From an uncultured Akkermansia sp. (lineage in GTDB: Bacteria; Verrucomicrobiota; Verrucomicrobiia; Verrucomicrobiales; Akkermansiaceae): DNA of 33,771 nucleotides. A program made the position numbers and the translations under genes. Location of the stretch: contig CAJGCZ010000027.1 in assembly GCA_904501975.1 (NCBI GenBank), positions 1 through 33,771 of the forward strand, read 5' to 3'. The notes under the pieces were generated by a model. That model did not search any database. It saw nothing but the letters and a program-made list of their open reading frames with translations, and was not told where the DNA came from. Positions within the stretch are counted from its first letter, which is position 1. Every line of letters starts with the position of its first letter. This document shows positions 17,288-24,943 of this stretch, in pieces.

Positions 17288-18613
17288 TTAAATATGAGGG
17301 AGCAAATGAACGGCATAAAGAGGCAGATTTATCAGCCTGCAAGAGCTGCCATCATCAGCTATAGGCATATCCTGTTCACACCATGCGGCCATAGATACCC
17401 GCACCGCCTTAGTTACATGGTATTTTTTACAAAAACTTTTTAGGCTCTTCGCCTGCAAGTTCTTTTCGGCCTTAACCTCAATCGGCACCATATCCAAACC
17501 GGATTGCACTAAAAAATCTATTTCATTCTGCGAATTCGCCGTAGACCAATAATAAGGTTCTATAGAACAGACACTCCGTAACTGCTGCTGAACATACTGC
17601 TCTGCCAAAGCTCCCTTAAATTCCGTAAAAATACGGTTGCCATCCAAAATCACGTCCACGGGCAAACGTGTTTTAGCACCAAGTAACCCCACGTCAATGA
17701 AAAACACTTTGAATGCTGCATCCCGATACGCATCCGGAGGGAATGCCGGCTTACTGATGCGATTTACTTTGTAAATCAAGCCTGCATCAAGCAACCACTG
17801 CATGGGTGGCTCCAAATCGCGCATCCGCAAGCCGGATTGAACGGAGCTACACATGAATTTTTTGTTCTCTCGTGCCAGTTGCACCGGAATAGACTCCCAA
17901 ATTAATGAAATGCGAGCCGTATCCTCAGCAGGTGCATGTTTGCTAAAATCACGTTGATACCCTAGCAGGATGCTATCTTGCACCGTGCGCACCATGGAAA
18001 AATCATTAGTTCTTGTATACGTGTATACGGCTTCAGGCATACCACCCACAACGTAATACAATTTCAACAATTCCTCATATTTCGAAGCAAAATCCGTTAT
18101 CAGGCGCCAATCTTTTTCCTCCAAGGCATCCCTGTACAGTTCGTTACCGGTGGCACTCAAAAACTCTCTGAACGACATCGGATACAAGTGCATCATATCC
18201 ACCTTACCCACCGGAAACCCCGTTCCCGTATGCTCGAAAAGCCCCAACAAAGAACCGGCCGCAATAATATAGTATTCTCTCGCAGATTCACAAAAATACT
18301 TGAGGGATGTGATGGCACGCGGGCACTCCTGTATCTCATCCAAAATAATAAGCGTATCAGTCGGCGTTATCTTAAATCCGGCAGCCAACTGAATAGCATT
18401 CAACAAACGCTCCACATCATAATCCTGCTCAAAGCTACGGCGCATGCGCTCATCTGCATCAAAGCTGATGTAGGCCACTTTTTTGAAGTGAAGCCGGCCG
18501 AATTCCTGCATCAGCCACGTCTTACCTACCTGTCTGGCCCCAAGCAGCAGTAGTGGCTTTCTGAGAGGGTTATTCTTCCATTTTCGGAGTTGTTCTATAG
18601 CGTCACGTTTCAT
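17288..18613 (-). CDS. AAA_14/DUF4143-type ATP-binding protein
   Basis: A 441-residue protein of the widespread AAA_14 plus DUF4143 family. Walker A is GARQVGKT (residues 25-32). Walker B is LIILDEIQECP (about 93-103). A sensor-like arginine-rich segment and LYPMSFREFL (about 155) follow, as usual in this family. The C-terminal DUF4143 part has a restriction-endonuclease-like pattern: NEIDFLVQSG, then PIEVKAEKN. The family's cellular role is not settled; toxin-like or mobile-element-linked roles have been suggested. It is moderately A+T-rich compared with alaS. It begins 28 bases after the -10 box start of a good promoter, which is preceded by a four-copy 33-bp repeat array. Family call is firm; function is unknown. 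Confidence 0.88.
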   Translation of the reverse strand: MKRDAIEQLRKWKNNPLRKPLLLLGARQVGKTWLMQEFGRLHFKKVAYISFDADERMRRSFEQDYDVERLLNAIQLAAGFKITPTDTLIILDEIQECPRAITSLKYFCESAREYYIIAAGSLLGLFEHTGTGFPVGKVDMMHLYPMSFREFLSATGNELYRDALEEKDWRLITDFASKYEELLKLYYVVGGMPEAVYTYTRTNDFSMVRTVQDSILLGYQRDFSKHAPAEDTARISLIWESIPVQLARENKKFMCSSVQSGLRMRDLEPPMQWLLDAGLIYKVNRISKPAFPPDAYRDAAFKVFFIDVGLLGAKTRLPVDVILDGNRIFTEFKGALAEQYVQQQLRSVCSIEPYYWSTANSQNEIDFLVQSGLDMVPIEVKAEKNLQAKSLKSFCKKYHVTKAVRVSMAAWCEQDMPIADDGSSCRLINLPLYAVHLLPHI

Positions 18614-18634
18614 GCGATTATCTCAGACACAAAA

Positions 18635-18662
18635 ATTGTAACATAATCTTATTGATAATCAA
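18635..18662 (-). promoter_or_regulatory. Promoter of the DUF4143 ATPase gene
   Basis: On the minus strand TTGATT (18657-18662), a 16-base spacer and TACAAT (18635-18640) lie 22 bases before the ATG at 18613. The -10 environment (TATGTTACAATTTT) is identical to that of the ileS promoter at 33341, which supports it. Confidence 0.6.
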
Positions 18663-18670
18663 GCCCAATT

Positions 18671-18802
18671 CACATTTTCTTGAGGACTTTCGCCTATTTT
18701 TTCCACATTTTCTTGAGGACTTTTGGATATTTTCACCACATTTTCTTGACGACTTTTGCCTATTTCTCCCACATTTTCTTGAGGACTTTTTGTTATTTGA
18801 AT
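18671..18802. repeat. Four tandem copies of a 33-bp unit
   Basis: Units begin at 18671, 18704, 18737 and 18770, exactly 33 bases apart. Each starts with CACATTTTCTTGA followed by GGACTTT (CGACTTT in the third). The remaining 13 bases are looser but T-rich. The array ends 9 bases upstream of the -35 box of the DUF4143 ATPase promoter. One minus-strand frame reads the array as 11-residue units of the type KSPQENVGEIG without a stop, but I see no start signal and the frame ends inside the promoter, so a DNA-level role seems likelier. A related two-copy array is at 29160. Confidence 0.9.
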
Positions 18803-18881
18803 ATTACCCGCCCTCTTTTCAACCGGCCCGAGAGGGGGGGGAGAAAGAGGAGGCGCCGGATGCAATGGGGCGATAAAGAAT
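18803..18881. other. Spacer between the 33-bp array and the pst operator
   Basis: Part of the 361-base gene-free stretch 18614-18974. The rest of that stretch holds the ATPase promoter, the repeat array and the pstC regulatory region. Here there is a G-rich run with GGGGGGGGAGAAAG that resembles the start of the G-rich segment at 22310. I see no gene or RNA in it. Confidence 0.4.
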
Positions 18882-18900
18882 GTGACAAAATCGCCACATG
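18882..18900 (+). promoter_or_regulatory. Candidate Pho-box-like operator of pstC
   Basis: The motif GTGAC-N6-GCCACATG occurs here once and twice in tandem upstream of the divergent phosphate porin operon (24859 and 24882). The first part pairs with the second as an imperfect dyad (TGTGAC-N6-GCCACA). A -10-like GATAAC at 18910-18915 starts nine bases downstream, so the motif takes the place of a -35 box, as expected of an activator-dependent promoter. A second short inverted repeat (TCGCCAC at 18891, GTGGCGA at 18905) overlaps it. The link to PhoB is inference from the genes served. Confidence 0.6.
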
Positions 18901-18915
18901 AAACGTGGCGATAAC

Positions 18916-18962
18916 TTCACGGTAGCAAACTTGCACATGGCCACATAAGCTGCTACCGTGAA
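18916..18962 (+). promoter_or_regulatory. 12-bp inverted repeat in the pstC leader
   Basis: TTCACGGTAGCA at 18916-18927 is perfectly complementary to TGCTACCGTGAA at 18951-18962, with 23 bases between. The right arm ends 12 bases before the pstC ATG. It could be a DNA operator or an mRNA hairpin over the ribosome entry site. There is no U-run after it, so it is not an intrinsic terminator. Confidence 0.6.
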
Positions 18963-18974
18963 ACCACCAAATAC

Positions 18975-19919
18975 ATGAACACCATGCAACGAATTGATAG
19001 ATTTTTTCGTTATTTCTGCTTAGGCTGCGCCATATTGGTTGGTTTGCTGATGAGCGGGCTACTCTTGCAGCTGTTGATTAACTCTGCGGAAGCTTGGCAC
19101 CGATACGGATGGGAATTTATATGGAGTACGGAATGGAATCCCTACGAAAACAAGTACGGGGCACTCCCCCACATTGCGGGCACGCTCCTGACAACGCTTT
19201 TAGCATTGGTGCCGTCCATACCGCTGGCATTTGCGACGGCACTTTTTCTTACGGAATGCCCTTCGTGGTTGGAAAGGATACTCAGTCCCTGCGTTGATTT
19301 GCTGGCGGCTATCCCCTCCGTTATTTACGGCATGTGGGGCTTATTTGTTTTGGTACCCATTATGCAGGAGAGCGTGCAGCCCTTTTTAGCAGAGGGGCTG
19401 GGGCTCATCCACTTGCCCGGCGGCGAATGGCTTTTGGGAGAAGATGGCTACGGGTGCGGATTCGGCTTTTTAACGGCGGGCATAATCCTAGCGCTGATGA
19501 TTCTACCGTACATGTGCGCGGTGATGCGCGATGTACTGCGCATGACCCCCGCCATGCTAAAAGAGTCCGCCTACGGCATAGGCTGTACACGCTGGGAGGC
19601 AATGAAGGACATCGTAACCCGGTACGGAGCGCGCGGGCTGATGGGCGCCGTCTTTATCGGCATGGGGCGAGCATTAGGAGAAACGATGGCTGTGCTGTTT
19701 GTTATCGGTAACCTGGTGCAAATGCCGGATGGGCTCTACTCCTTCGGCACCACAATATCAGCCACGCTGGCCAACAGTTTCGGCGAGGCGGCGGATACAG
19801 AGCGCTGTGCGCTATTTGCACTGGGATTCATTCTGCTGCTGATATGTTTCTGCATACAAATGATAGCCCACAAGTTGCTGAATCTCTCGGCAGCCAAGCG
19901 AGGAGAAGCGCGCGCATAA
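18975..19919 (+). CDS. pstC: Phosphate ABC transporter permease PstC
   Basis: A 314-residue inner-membrane permease that forms half of the PstCA channel for high-affinity phosphate uptake. It begins with a membrane segment (LGCAILVGLLMSGLLLQLL), then the PstC-typical EWNPYENKYGALPHIAGTLL region, and further hydrophobic segments such as LTTLLALVPSIPLAFATALF, ILSPCVDLLAAIPSVIYGMW and FLTAGIILALMILPYM. The cytoplasmic EAA-type loop that contacts PstB is visible at YGIGCTRWEAMKDIV followed by GMGRALGETMAV. It is the first gene of pstC-pstA-pstB-phoU and starts 75 bases after the candidate operator. No clear Shine-Dalgarno sequence precedes the ATG. Confidence 0.94.
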   Translation: MNTMQRIDRFFRYFCLGCAILVGLLMSGLLLQLLINSAEAWHRYGWEFIWSTEWNPYENKYGALPHIAGTLLTTLLALVPSIPLAFATALFLTECPSWLERILSPCVDLLAAIPSVIYGMWGLFVLVPIMQESVQPFLAEGLGLIHLPGGEWLLGEDGYGCGFGFLTAGIILALMILPYMCAVMRDVLRMTPAMLKESAYGIGCTRWEAMKDIVTRYGARGLMGAVFIGMGRALGETMAVLFVIGNLVQMPDGLYSFGTTISATLANSFGEAADTERCALFALGFILLLICFCIQMIAHKLLNLSAAKRGEARA

Positions 19920-19942
19920 CCCTAACCCAATTTCACACACAG

Positions 19943-20797
19943 ATGATAAAGCAACGCAACATACATTATCGCAAAGCAAAAAACACTTTGGTTAATCTCT
20001 TTTGCATACTCTCCATAGGCATAGCACTGTTTGCCATGTTTTGGATACTGCGCACCGTATGGGCACAGGGAGCGCATGCCCTTAGCTTTGAGTTTCTAAC
20101 CGAGCCCAGCAAACCCTACGGCGAGCCGCATTCCGGCATAGCCAACGCCCTCTTGGGCACCATTTACATGACCCTTGGCGCAACACTGCTTGCGGTACCA
20201 CCGGCTATGGCTGCGGGTATTTATTTGGCAGAGTTCGGTAAAAACAACCGCTTAGCCACCGCCATACGCTTTTGCGGCAATGTGCTGATGGGCATTCCTA
20301 GCATCATCATCGGGTTGTTCGTTTACATTATTATCGTGGTTCCTACGGGAAATTTCTCCGGGTGGGCCGGAGCCATAGCGCTGAGCATGATTATGTTTCC
20401 GGTGGTAATGCGAACGACAGAAGATATTCTGCTGATGGTGCCCGACACCTTGAGGGAATCCGCCCTAGCCTTGGGCATGACCCGCATGCGAGCCACACTT
20501 TGCATCATTGCCCGCAGTGCAAAAAACGGTCTCATCACCGGCGTATTGCTGGCATTGGCCCGAGTGAGCGGCGAAACAGCCCCACTCCTGTTCACGGCTC
20601 TGTTTGCAGATTCGTGGCCGAGCCACTTTTTTGAGCAACCTACGGCCTCTATCCCGGTGCTCATTACCGAATACACCAACAACTCACCGTTTGAATCCAT
20701 GCACAGCATGGGCTGGGGCGCCGCCCTCATCATGGCCTTCGGCATCTTAGCCATCAACCTTTTAACCCGTATTTTCTTTCATGAACACAAACATTAA
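19943..20797 (+). CDS. pstA: Phosphate ABC transporter permease PstA
   Basis: A 284-residue inner-membrane permease, the second half of the phosphate channel. Membrane segments include NLFCILSIGIALFAMFWILR near the start, GTIYMTLGATLLAVPPAMAA, and GIPSIIIGLFVYIIIVV. The EAA-type loop is ALALGMTRMRATLCI, followed by ALARVSGETAPLL, the PstA hallmark. The start is the ATG at 19943 (MIKQRNIHYRKAKN), 23 bases after the pstC stop. A longer frame begins inside pstC but its extra residues are not PstA-like. The last 17 bases overlap pstB. Confidence 0.94.
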   Translation: MIKQRNIHYRKAKNTLVNLFCILSIGIALFAMFWILRTVWAQGAHALSFEFLTEPSKPYGEPHSGIANALLGTIYMTLGATLLAVPPAMAAGIYLAEFGKNNRLATAIRFCGNVLMGIPSIIIGLFVYIIIVVPTGNFSGWAGAIALSMIMFPVVMRTTEDILLMVPDTLRESALALGMTRMRATLCIIARSAKNGLITGVLLALARVSGETAPLLFTALFADSWPSHFFEQPTASIPVLITEYTNNSPFESMHSMGWGAALIMAFGILAINLLTRIFFHEHKH

Positions 20798-21542
20798 ACT
20801 ATCAGCCCGTAATCTCAATTTCTTTTACGGCAAAACGCAGGCTCTTTTTGAGAATAACCTTGATATACCCGCTCACCAAATTACAGCGGTTATCGGCCCC
20901 AGTGGCTGTGGCAAGTCCACGCACTTACGCATTTACAACGGTATTTACCGGTTGTATGGCAATCAGCGCGCCGAAGGTGAAATTCTGCTGGATGGCGAGA
21001 ATATTCTCGCCCCGGGAACAGACCTACTCTCCCTGCGCAGGCGCGTGGGGATGATTTTTCAAAAACCCACGCCGTTTCCGATGAGTATTTTTGATAACGT
21101 AGCCTACCCGTTGCGCTTGCACTATAAGTTAAGCAAATCAGAAATAGCGGATAAGGTAGAAAAGGCCTTGCAAGATGCCGGGCTGTGGCACGAGGTAAAA
21201 GACAAGCTCCACTCCGGTGGCATGGCTTTATCCGGCGGGCAGCAGCAACGCCTCTGTATAGCGCGCACCCTAGCCGCCGAACCGGAGATTCTGTTGATGG
21301 ATGAACCCACCAGCGCGATTGACCCCATCGCCACGCGCCATATCGAAGAGCTCACCCTAGAGCTTAAAAAGCGTATCACCATCGTGATTGTTACCCACAA
21401 CATGCAACAGGCCTCGCGTATCTCCGACCAAACTGCCTTCTTTTACAAGGGGCGTATTGTGGAGGTTGGCCCTACGGCTCAAATCTTTACTAACCCGCAA
21501 CAGCAAAAAACGGAGGACTATATTACCGGCAGATTCGGTTAA
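20781..21542 (+). CDS. pstB: Phosphate ABC transporter ATPase PstB
   Basis: A 253-residue ATPase that powers phosphate import through PstCA. Walker A is GPSGCGKST (about residues 39-47), the ABC signature is LSGGQQQRL, Walker B with its catalytic glutamate is ILLMDEPTSAIDP, and the switch histidine is in IVIVTHNMQQA. The start overlaps pstA by 17 bases, which suggests coupled translation and fixed stoichiometry. Length is standard. PstB also helps to signal phosphate status together with PhoU. Confidence 0.97.
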   Translation: MNTNIKLSARNLNFFYGKTQALFENNLDIPAHQITAVIGPSGCGKSTHLRIYNGIYRLYGNQRAEGEILLDGENILAPGTDLLSLRRRVGMIFQKPTPFPMSIFDNVAYPLRLHYKLSKSEIADKVEKALQDAGLWHEVKDKLHSGGMALSGGQQQRLCIARTLAAEPEILLMDEPTSAIDPIATRHIEELTLELKKRITIVIVTHNMQQASRISDQTAFFYKGRIVEVGPTAQIFTNPQQQKTEDYITGRFG

Positions 21543-21564
21543 CTCCATGTAACTATCAACCCTT

Positions 21565-22239
21565 ATGCTTCAACCAATGATGAAAAACCACTTTACCAAA
21601 GAGCTTAACACGCTTCTTAACAGACTCAATTTACAAGGCTCGCGCGTGGCCGAAGCAACGGACCGCGCCTTCCAGACATTCTGCAACAAAGATGCGGATA
21701 CGGCCCGCTCGATTATTGAATGCGATAAGTTTATTGATCGCGAGGAAATTTGCATTGAAGAAGAATGCCTGAAACTCATGGCGCTCTACCAACCGGTGGC
21801 TATTGATTTGCGTACGTTGGTCAGCATTCTTAAAATCAACACCTCGCTGGAACGCATGGCAGATTTTGCCGGCCATATAGCAGAGCGCGCCATTGATATT
21901 ACCGCCCATGCTGCACCTCCCCATAACGAGATGTTTGATTTTACCCCCATGCACAAAGTGGTGCAGAGCATGCTGCATGATACGCTTACCGTCATTAGCC
22001 GCTCCGATGTGGATGTGGCATACCGCGTGATTGAACAGGACAACACCGTCGATTCAATGCGCAGCGAGCACCGTAACCATGTGCGCCAATCACTGGCACG
22101 CTGCCCCCACCACGCAGACTATTTTATGGATTGCCATGGCTTAGCCAGAGACCTGGAGCGCATTGCCGACCTATGCACGGATATATGCGAGCACATCATC
22201 TACCTGCGCACCGCTTCTATTATTCGCCATAGCATGTAA
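21565..22239 (+). CDS. phoU: Phosphate signalling protein PhoU
   Basis: A 224-residue helical protein that links the Pst transporter to the PhoR/PhoB sensor system and prevents over-activation. Two PhoU repeats can be followed: the first with ECDKFIDREEICIEEECLKL and VAIDLRTLVSILKINTSLERM, the second with VIEQDNTVDSMRSEH and RDLERIADLCTDICEHIIYL. The E-x3-D type metal-binding motifs are present in both. It starts 22 bases after pstB. ATGs at 21577 and 21580 are possible alternative starts. phoR and phoB are not in the window. Confidence 0.93.
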   Translation: MLQPMMKNHFTKELNTLLNRLNLQGSRVAEATDRAFQTFCNKDADTARSIIECDKFIDREEICIEEECLKLMALYQPVAIDLRTLVSILKINTSLERMADFAGHIAERAIDITAHAAPPHNEMFDFTPMHKVVQSMLHDTLTVISRSDVDVAYRVIEQDNTVDSMRSEHRNHVRQSLARCPHHADYFMDCHGLARDLERIADLCTDICEHIIYLRTASIIRHSM

Positions 22240-22274
22240 TTACCCCTCCCCTGTACTCATATCCATAACACACC

Positions 22275-22305
22275 GGCCACCTCCGATAACGGAGGTGGCC
22301 TTTTT
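22275..22305 (+). terminator. Intrinsic terminator after phoU
   Basis: A perfect 11-bp stem (GGCCACCTCCG, complement at 22290-22300), a four-base loop ATAA and then TTTTT. It is 35 bases after the phoU stop and ends the pst operon. Confidence 0.95.
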
Positions 22306-22436
22306 GCAGTGGGGGGGAGAAAGGAGGCACGGCCCCCGTGGCGTTAGCAGCCTAAAGATGCGCCCCGTAAGCGCGCGGGCTGCGGAAAACGAGCGGCACA
22401 AGGAGCAGGCGAGAGGGTGTTTGATCGATGGGCGCC
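22306..22436. other. G+C-rich segment between convergent terminators
   Basis: This 131-base stretch lies between the phoU and pstS terminators and is not explained by either. It is G+C-rich with short palindromes (CACGG/CCGTG near 22327-22341; GCAGCC near 22348 and GGCTGC near 22378). I see no start codon with coding quality. It could be a decayed dispersed repeat or a small structured element. Confidence 0.35.
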
Positions 22437-22474
22437 AAAAAAGCTCCCGCCAACCTATCTTAGGCAGCGGGAGC
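22437..22474 (-). terminator. Intrinsic terminator after pstS
   Basis: On the minus strand GCTCCCGC (22467-22474) pairs with GCGGGAGC (22443-22450), followed by six U residues (22437-22442). It lies 27 bases after the pstS stop. Confidence 0.88.
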
Positions 22475-22501
22475 GAGTACGCGCATGAGCCGCACAAGGT
22501 G

Positions 22502-23491
22502 TTACAGGGTAGGCTCTATGAATTTAACTACCTCTTGCGGCAAGGCCACGTAATTAAGCTCGGTGGCCTTGGCGGCACCATCCGTGTAGCACCAGATGAA
22601 GTAATCCTTGAGGGCAGCGCGCTCTGCGCTTGGCGTATCTTTGCGCATCAGAATGTAGGTTACACCCGTAATCGGCCAACTTTTAGCACCGGGCACATTG
22701 GTTAATTCCATGTAAAAGCCCGGAGCATTCTGCCAATCCGCACAAGCGGCGGCGGCAGAGAAGCTCTCTTGCGACGGCACAATAAATTGGCCATCGGCAT
22801 TTTCCAAACAGGCGCAAGGCAAGTGCGCCTCTACAGCATACGTGTACTCCGTATAACCAATGGAGCCTTTAATTTTGGCCACGTTATTGCATACCCCCGG
22901 ATTCTTTTGTCCGCCGATGCCGACCGGCCACTTCACGGAAGAGCCCTGCCCGACGGTGTTCTTCCATTTCTGTGAGATTTTGGACAAATAGTTGGTGAAA
23001 ATGAAGGAGGTACCACTGGAATCCGAGCGGCGCACCACAGTAATCTTTAACTTAGGCAAACGCAGTTTCGGATTCAAGGCACGAATGGCTGCATCATTCC
23101 AATAGGTGATTTCTCCCAAATAAATGCGGGCCAATACGTCTTTGCTCAGCTTAAGCTGGCCATCTTTCACGCCGGGTATATTCACAATAACCACCACGCC
23201 CCCGGTAAGCATGGGGAACTGGATGAGCCCGAATTCCTCTTGCTGCTCCAAGGTCAGCGGATTATCGGTACCCGCAAAATCGACCGTGCCTGCCTTAATT
23301 TGATTAAGCCCTGCGCCGGAGCCCAAGCTCTGGTAAGTAATTTGCGTACCGGGGTGTGCATTACTGTACGAATATGTCCACTGCCTATAGACGGGGGCAG
23401 GAAAGGAGGCACCGGCACCGGTAAACGTACTGTCATTTGCCTGGCTCATCGAGGAGAGGCCCAACGCGAGAATAAATAATTTTTTTAACAT
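22502..23491 (-). CDS. pstS: Phosphate-binding protein PstS
   Basis: A 329-residue periplasmic phosphate-binding protein that feeds PstCA. The chosen start (ATG at 23491) gives a clean signal peptide, MLKKLFILALGLSSMSQA, with cleavage probably near residue 18-20. The mature N-terminus has the PstS hallmark TFTGAGASFPAPVYRQW. Later come QSLGSGAGLNQIKAGTVDFAG and the binding-loop sequence RSDSSGTSFIFTNYL. A frame starting at 23557 is longer but the extra residues would bury the signal peptide. It follows the porin gene by 40 bases, so both are probably on one transcript and apart from pstCAB, which run in the opposite direction. Confidence 0.95.
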   Translation of the reverse strand: MLKKLFILALGLSSMSQANDSTFTGAGASFPAPVYRQWTYSYSNAHPGTQITYQSLGSGAGLNQIKAGTVDFAGTDNPLTLEQQEEFGLIQFPMLTGGVVVIVNIPGVKDGQLKLSKDVLARIYLGEITYWNDAAIRALNPKLRLPKLKITVVRRSDSSGTSFIFTNYLSKISQKWKNTVGQGSSVKWPVGIGGQKNPGVCNNVAKIKGSIGYTEYTYAVEAHLPCACLENADGQFIVPSQESFSAAAACADWQNAPGFYMELTNVPGAKSWPITGVTYILMRKDTPSAERAALKDYFIWCYTDGAAKATELNYVALPQEVVKFIEPTL

Positions 23492-23531
23492 AATAGGATC
23501 ATGTTTTGGGTTGAAGTTAACGGCTAGGGGA

Positions 23532-24767
23532 TTAGAAATCGAATCGGGCGCCGGCATTCAGCTGCCAACCGGTATAGCCTTTATTACCTTGGCTGTCGGC
23601 ACCGTGAGAGTTGAGGTACTCTGCACCAAACATGAGTTTCATCATGTGCGGGTTTTCCGGGCAAACATAATAGTTGGCACCAATGTAGAGCCCGTGCTGC
23701 AAATCGCAAGTACCGGAGTAAGTAGAGTTCGTGGTGTAGTAGCGACTATCCGTAGCTACGGCGTTGCTACCGGCGGCCAATTGGTAGCGCACCACGCCTT
23801 CCCAATGCGGACTGAAACGGTACGAGGGCATCAGCACCAAGCCGTACACGTTATCTGCCCCGGAATCGGCATCATACACATTAAAACCGGCAATACCTTC
23901 TGCCATCATGCTCAAATTACCGCGCTTACCTTCCCAGGTGAGTGCCACGACATCCTGCGCACCGGCACCGGCGTATTCCGTGCCCGGGCGGGAGTCGCCA
24001 TCATCATGGAAGCTGTGCATGTAATCCAAATACAAGCGGCTTTTCTCGCCTGTGGCATAGCTTACCGAAGCACCAAAGGTGTATCCGTCCTCCGAGTTAA
24101 AGGAGGGCTCTAACCATGTATTGCCATCGCGCTGCCCGTTCACCCAAATACCGGAGTTCCATTGCAACGCAGCCTTAGAATCAGAAGAAGCCAAGGAAAG
24201 GCCGTAAAGTTTTTCCGCCTTAAGCTGATTCACAATACCGGAGCGCTCCATCGTAAGGATTTTGGCGCTGGAGGTGCGGTATTCGCCCATGTAGGCGGGC
24301 TTATGCTTACCGATATTGACAAGAACCGGAGCAAACTTGCCGGCTACATACAATTCATCCAGCGAAGCAGAGGTGGTGGAGCGCACCCAACTGGCGCGGC
24401 TGTATTTGTAGCGGCCATCTAAGCCGCCTACATTCCACACACCCTTTACTGTAAAGTTATTGAACATTTTTGCCTGGGCTCCTAAACGGAAACGGCGCCA
24501 CTCATTGTTATCAGCCCCGGAGGAGCCTCCTTTTAAGCGGTCGCTGCCACCGGCAGGGTCCATCCAAGCACCCTGAAATTGACCACGCAGCTTAACGGAA
24601 AATTCCTGAATATAGGGATTTTCTGCGCCGTCTCTCTTTGCGTTAAACAGCGTAAAGCTGTCTTTTGCCCAAGAGCAGAAAGAGAAATCTGATTGAGCAT
24701 TATCTGCATGGGAGAGACCGGCGGCACCTACCGTGAGGGCCAACATCGTAATTATGTGTTTGTTCAT
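23532..24767 (-). CDS. OprP/OprO-like phosphate-selective porin
   Basis: A 411-residue outer-membrane beta-barrel protein. It starts with a signal peptide (MNKHIITMLALTVGAAGLSHA). Alternating-strand segments such as VKLRGQFQGAWMDPAGG, RFRLGAQAKMFNNFTVKG, GVVRYQLAAGSN and GLYIGANYYV run to the C-terminal GARFDF, which ends in the phenylalanine needed for barrel assembly. The pattern fits the Porin_O_P family. The gene leads directly into pstS and shares the GTGAC-N6-GCCACATG motif with pstC, so phosphate or polyphosphate passage is the natural reading, though inferred from context. The ATG at 24767 is preferred to one at 24815 because it gives the signal peptide. Confidence 0.85.
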   Translation of the reverse strand: MNKHIITMLALTVGAAGLSHADNAQSDFSFCSWAKDSFTLFNAKRDGAENPYIQEFSVKLRGQFQGAWMDPAGGSDRLKGGSSGADNNEWRRFRLGAQAKMFNNFTVKGVWNVGGLDGRYKYSRASWVRSTTSASLDELYVAGKFAPVLVNIGKHKPAYMGEYRTSSAKILTMERSGIVNQLKAEKLYGLSLASSDSKAALQWNSGIWVNGQRDGNTWLEPSFNSEDGYTFGASVSYATGEKSRLYLDYMHSFHDDGDSRPGTEYAGAGAQDVVALTWEGKRGNLSMMAEGIAGFNVYDADSGADNVYGLVLMPSYRFSPHWEGVVRYQLAAGSNAVATDSRYYTTNSTYSGTCDLQHGLYIGANYYVCPENPHMMKLMFGAEYLNSHGADSQGNKGYTGWQLNAGARFDF

Positions 24768-24858
24768 GATATGTTGTTTCTTGTGAACGTCGGTTAGCTT
24801 TAAGCCTGCCGACACCTATATTTAAGCGTGCCGCCTCGTGTTTTGCAAGTTCTCTACG

Positions 24859-24877
24859 GTGACGATTCAGCCACATG
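24859..24877 (-). promoter_or_regulatory. Candidate Pho-box-like operator, copy 1
   Basis: Carries GTGAC-N6-GCCACATG (plus-strand reading) and lies 92 bases upstream of the porin start. It forms a tandem pair with the copy at 24882, starting 23 bases apart, about two helical turns, so two protein dimers could bind the same DNA face. The pstC promoter has a third copy. Confidence 0.6.
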
Positions 24878-24881
24878 CCAT

Positions 24882-24900
24882 GTGACGAAAATGCCACATG
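24882..24900 (-). promoter_or_regulatory. Candidate Pho-box-like operator, copy 2
   Basis: The second tandem copy of GTGAC-N6-GCCACATG upstream of the porin and pstS. It also forms part of an 11-bp inverted repeat (CATGCCATGTG at 24874-24884, complement at 24895-24905). Confidence 0.6.
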
Positions 24901-24943
24901 GCATGCGGAGGATAGGGGGAGGTGCCCCTTTTCTCAAGCAGCA

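Noticed and set aside
18671..18802. CRISPR array
   Set aside because: The units are directly tandem at 33 bp with a short semi-conserved filler, there are no distinct spacers of about 30 bases, and no cas genes are present.
18659..18865. A 68-codon minus-strand gene spanning the repeats
   Set aside because: Its stop lies in the -35 box of the ATPase promoter, its N-terminus is proline-rich and unlike a known family, and the opposite strand is open as well, as expected of a 33-bp repeat.
18881..18900. Classical CRP site
   Set aside because: It looks like TGTGA with a complementary half, but the overall dyad is 18 bases instead of 16 and the second half is GCCACA. The link with phosphate genes fits better.
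24908..24940. Terminator downstream of the large autotransporter
   Set aside because: Only a weak four- to five-base G/C pairing is visible with T residues on the plus strand; not enough to call.
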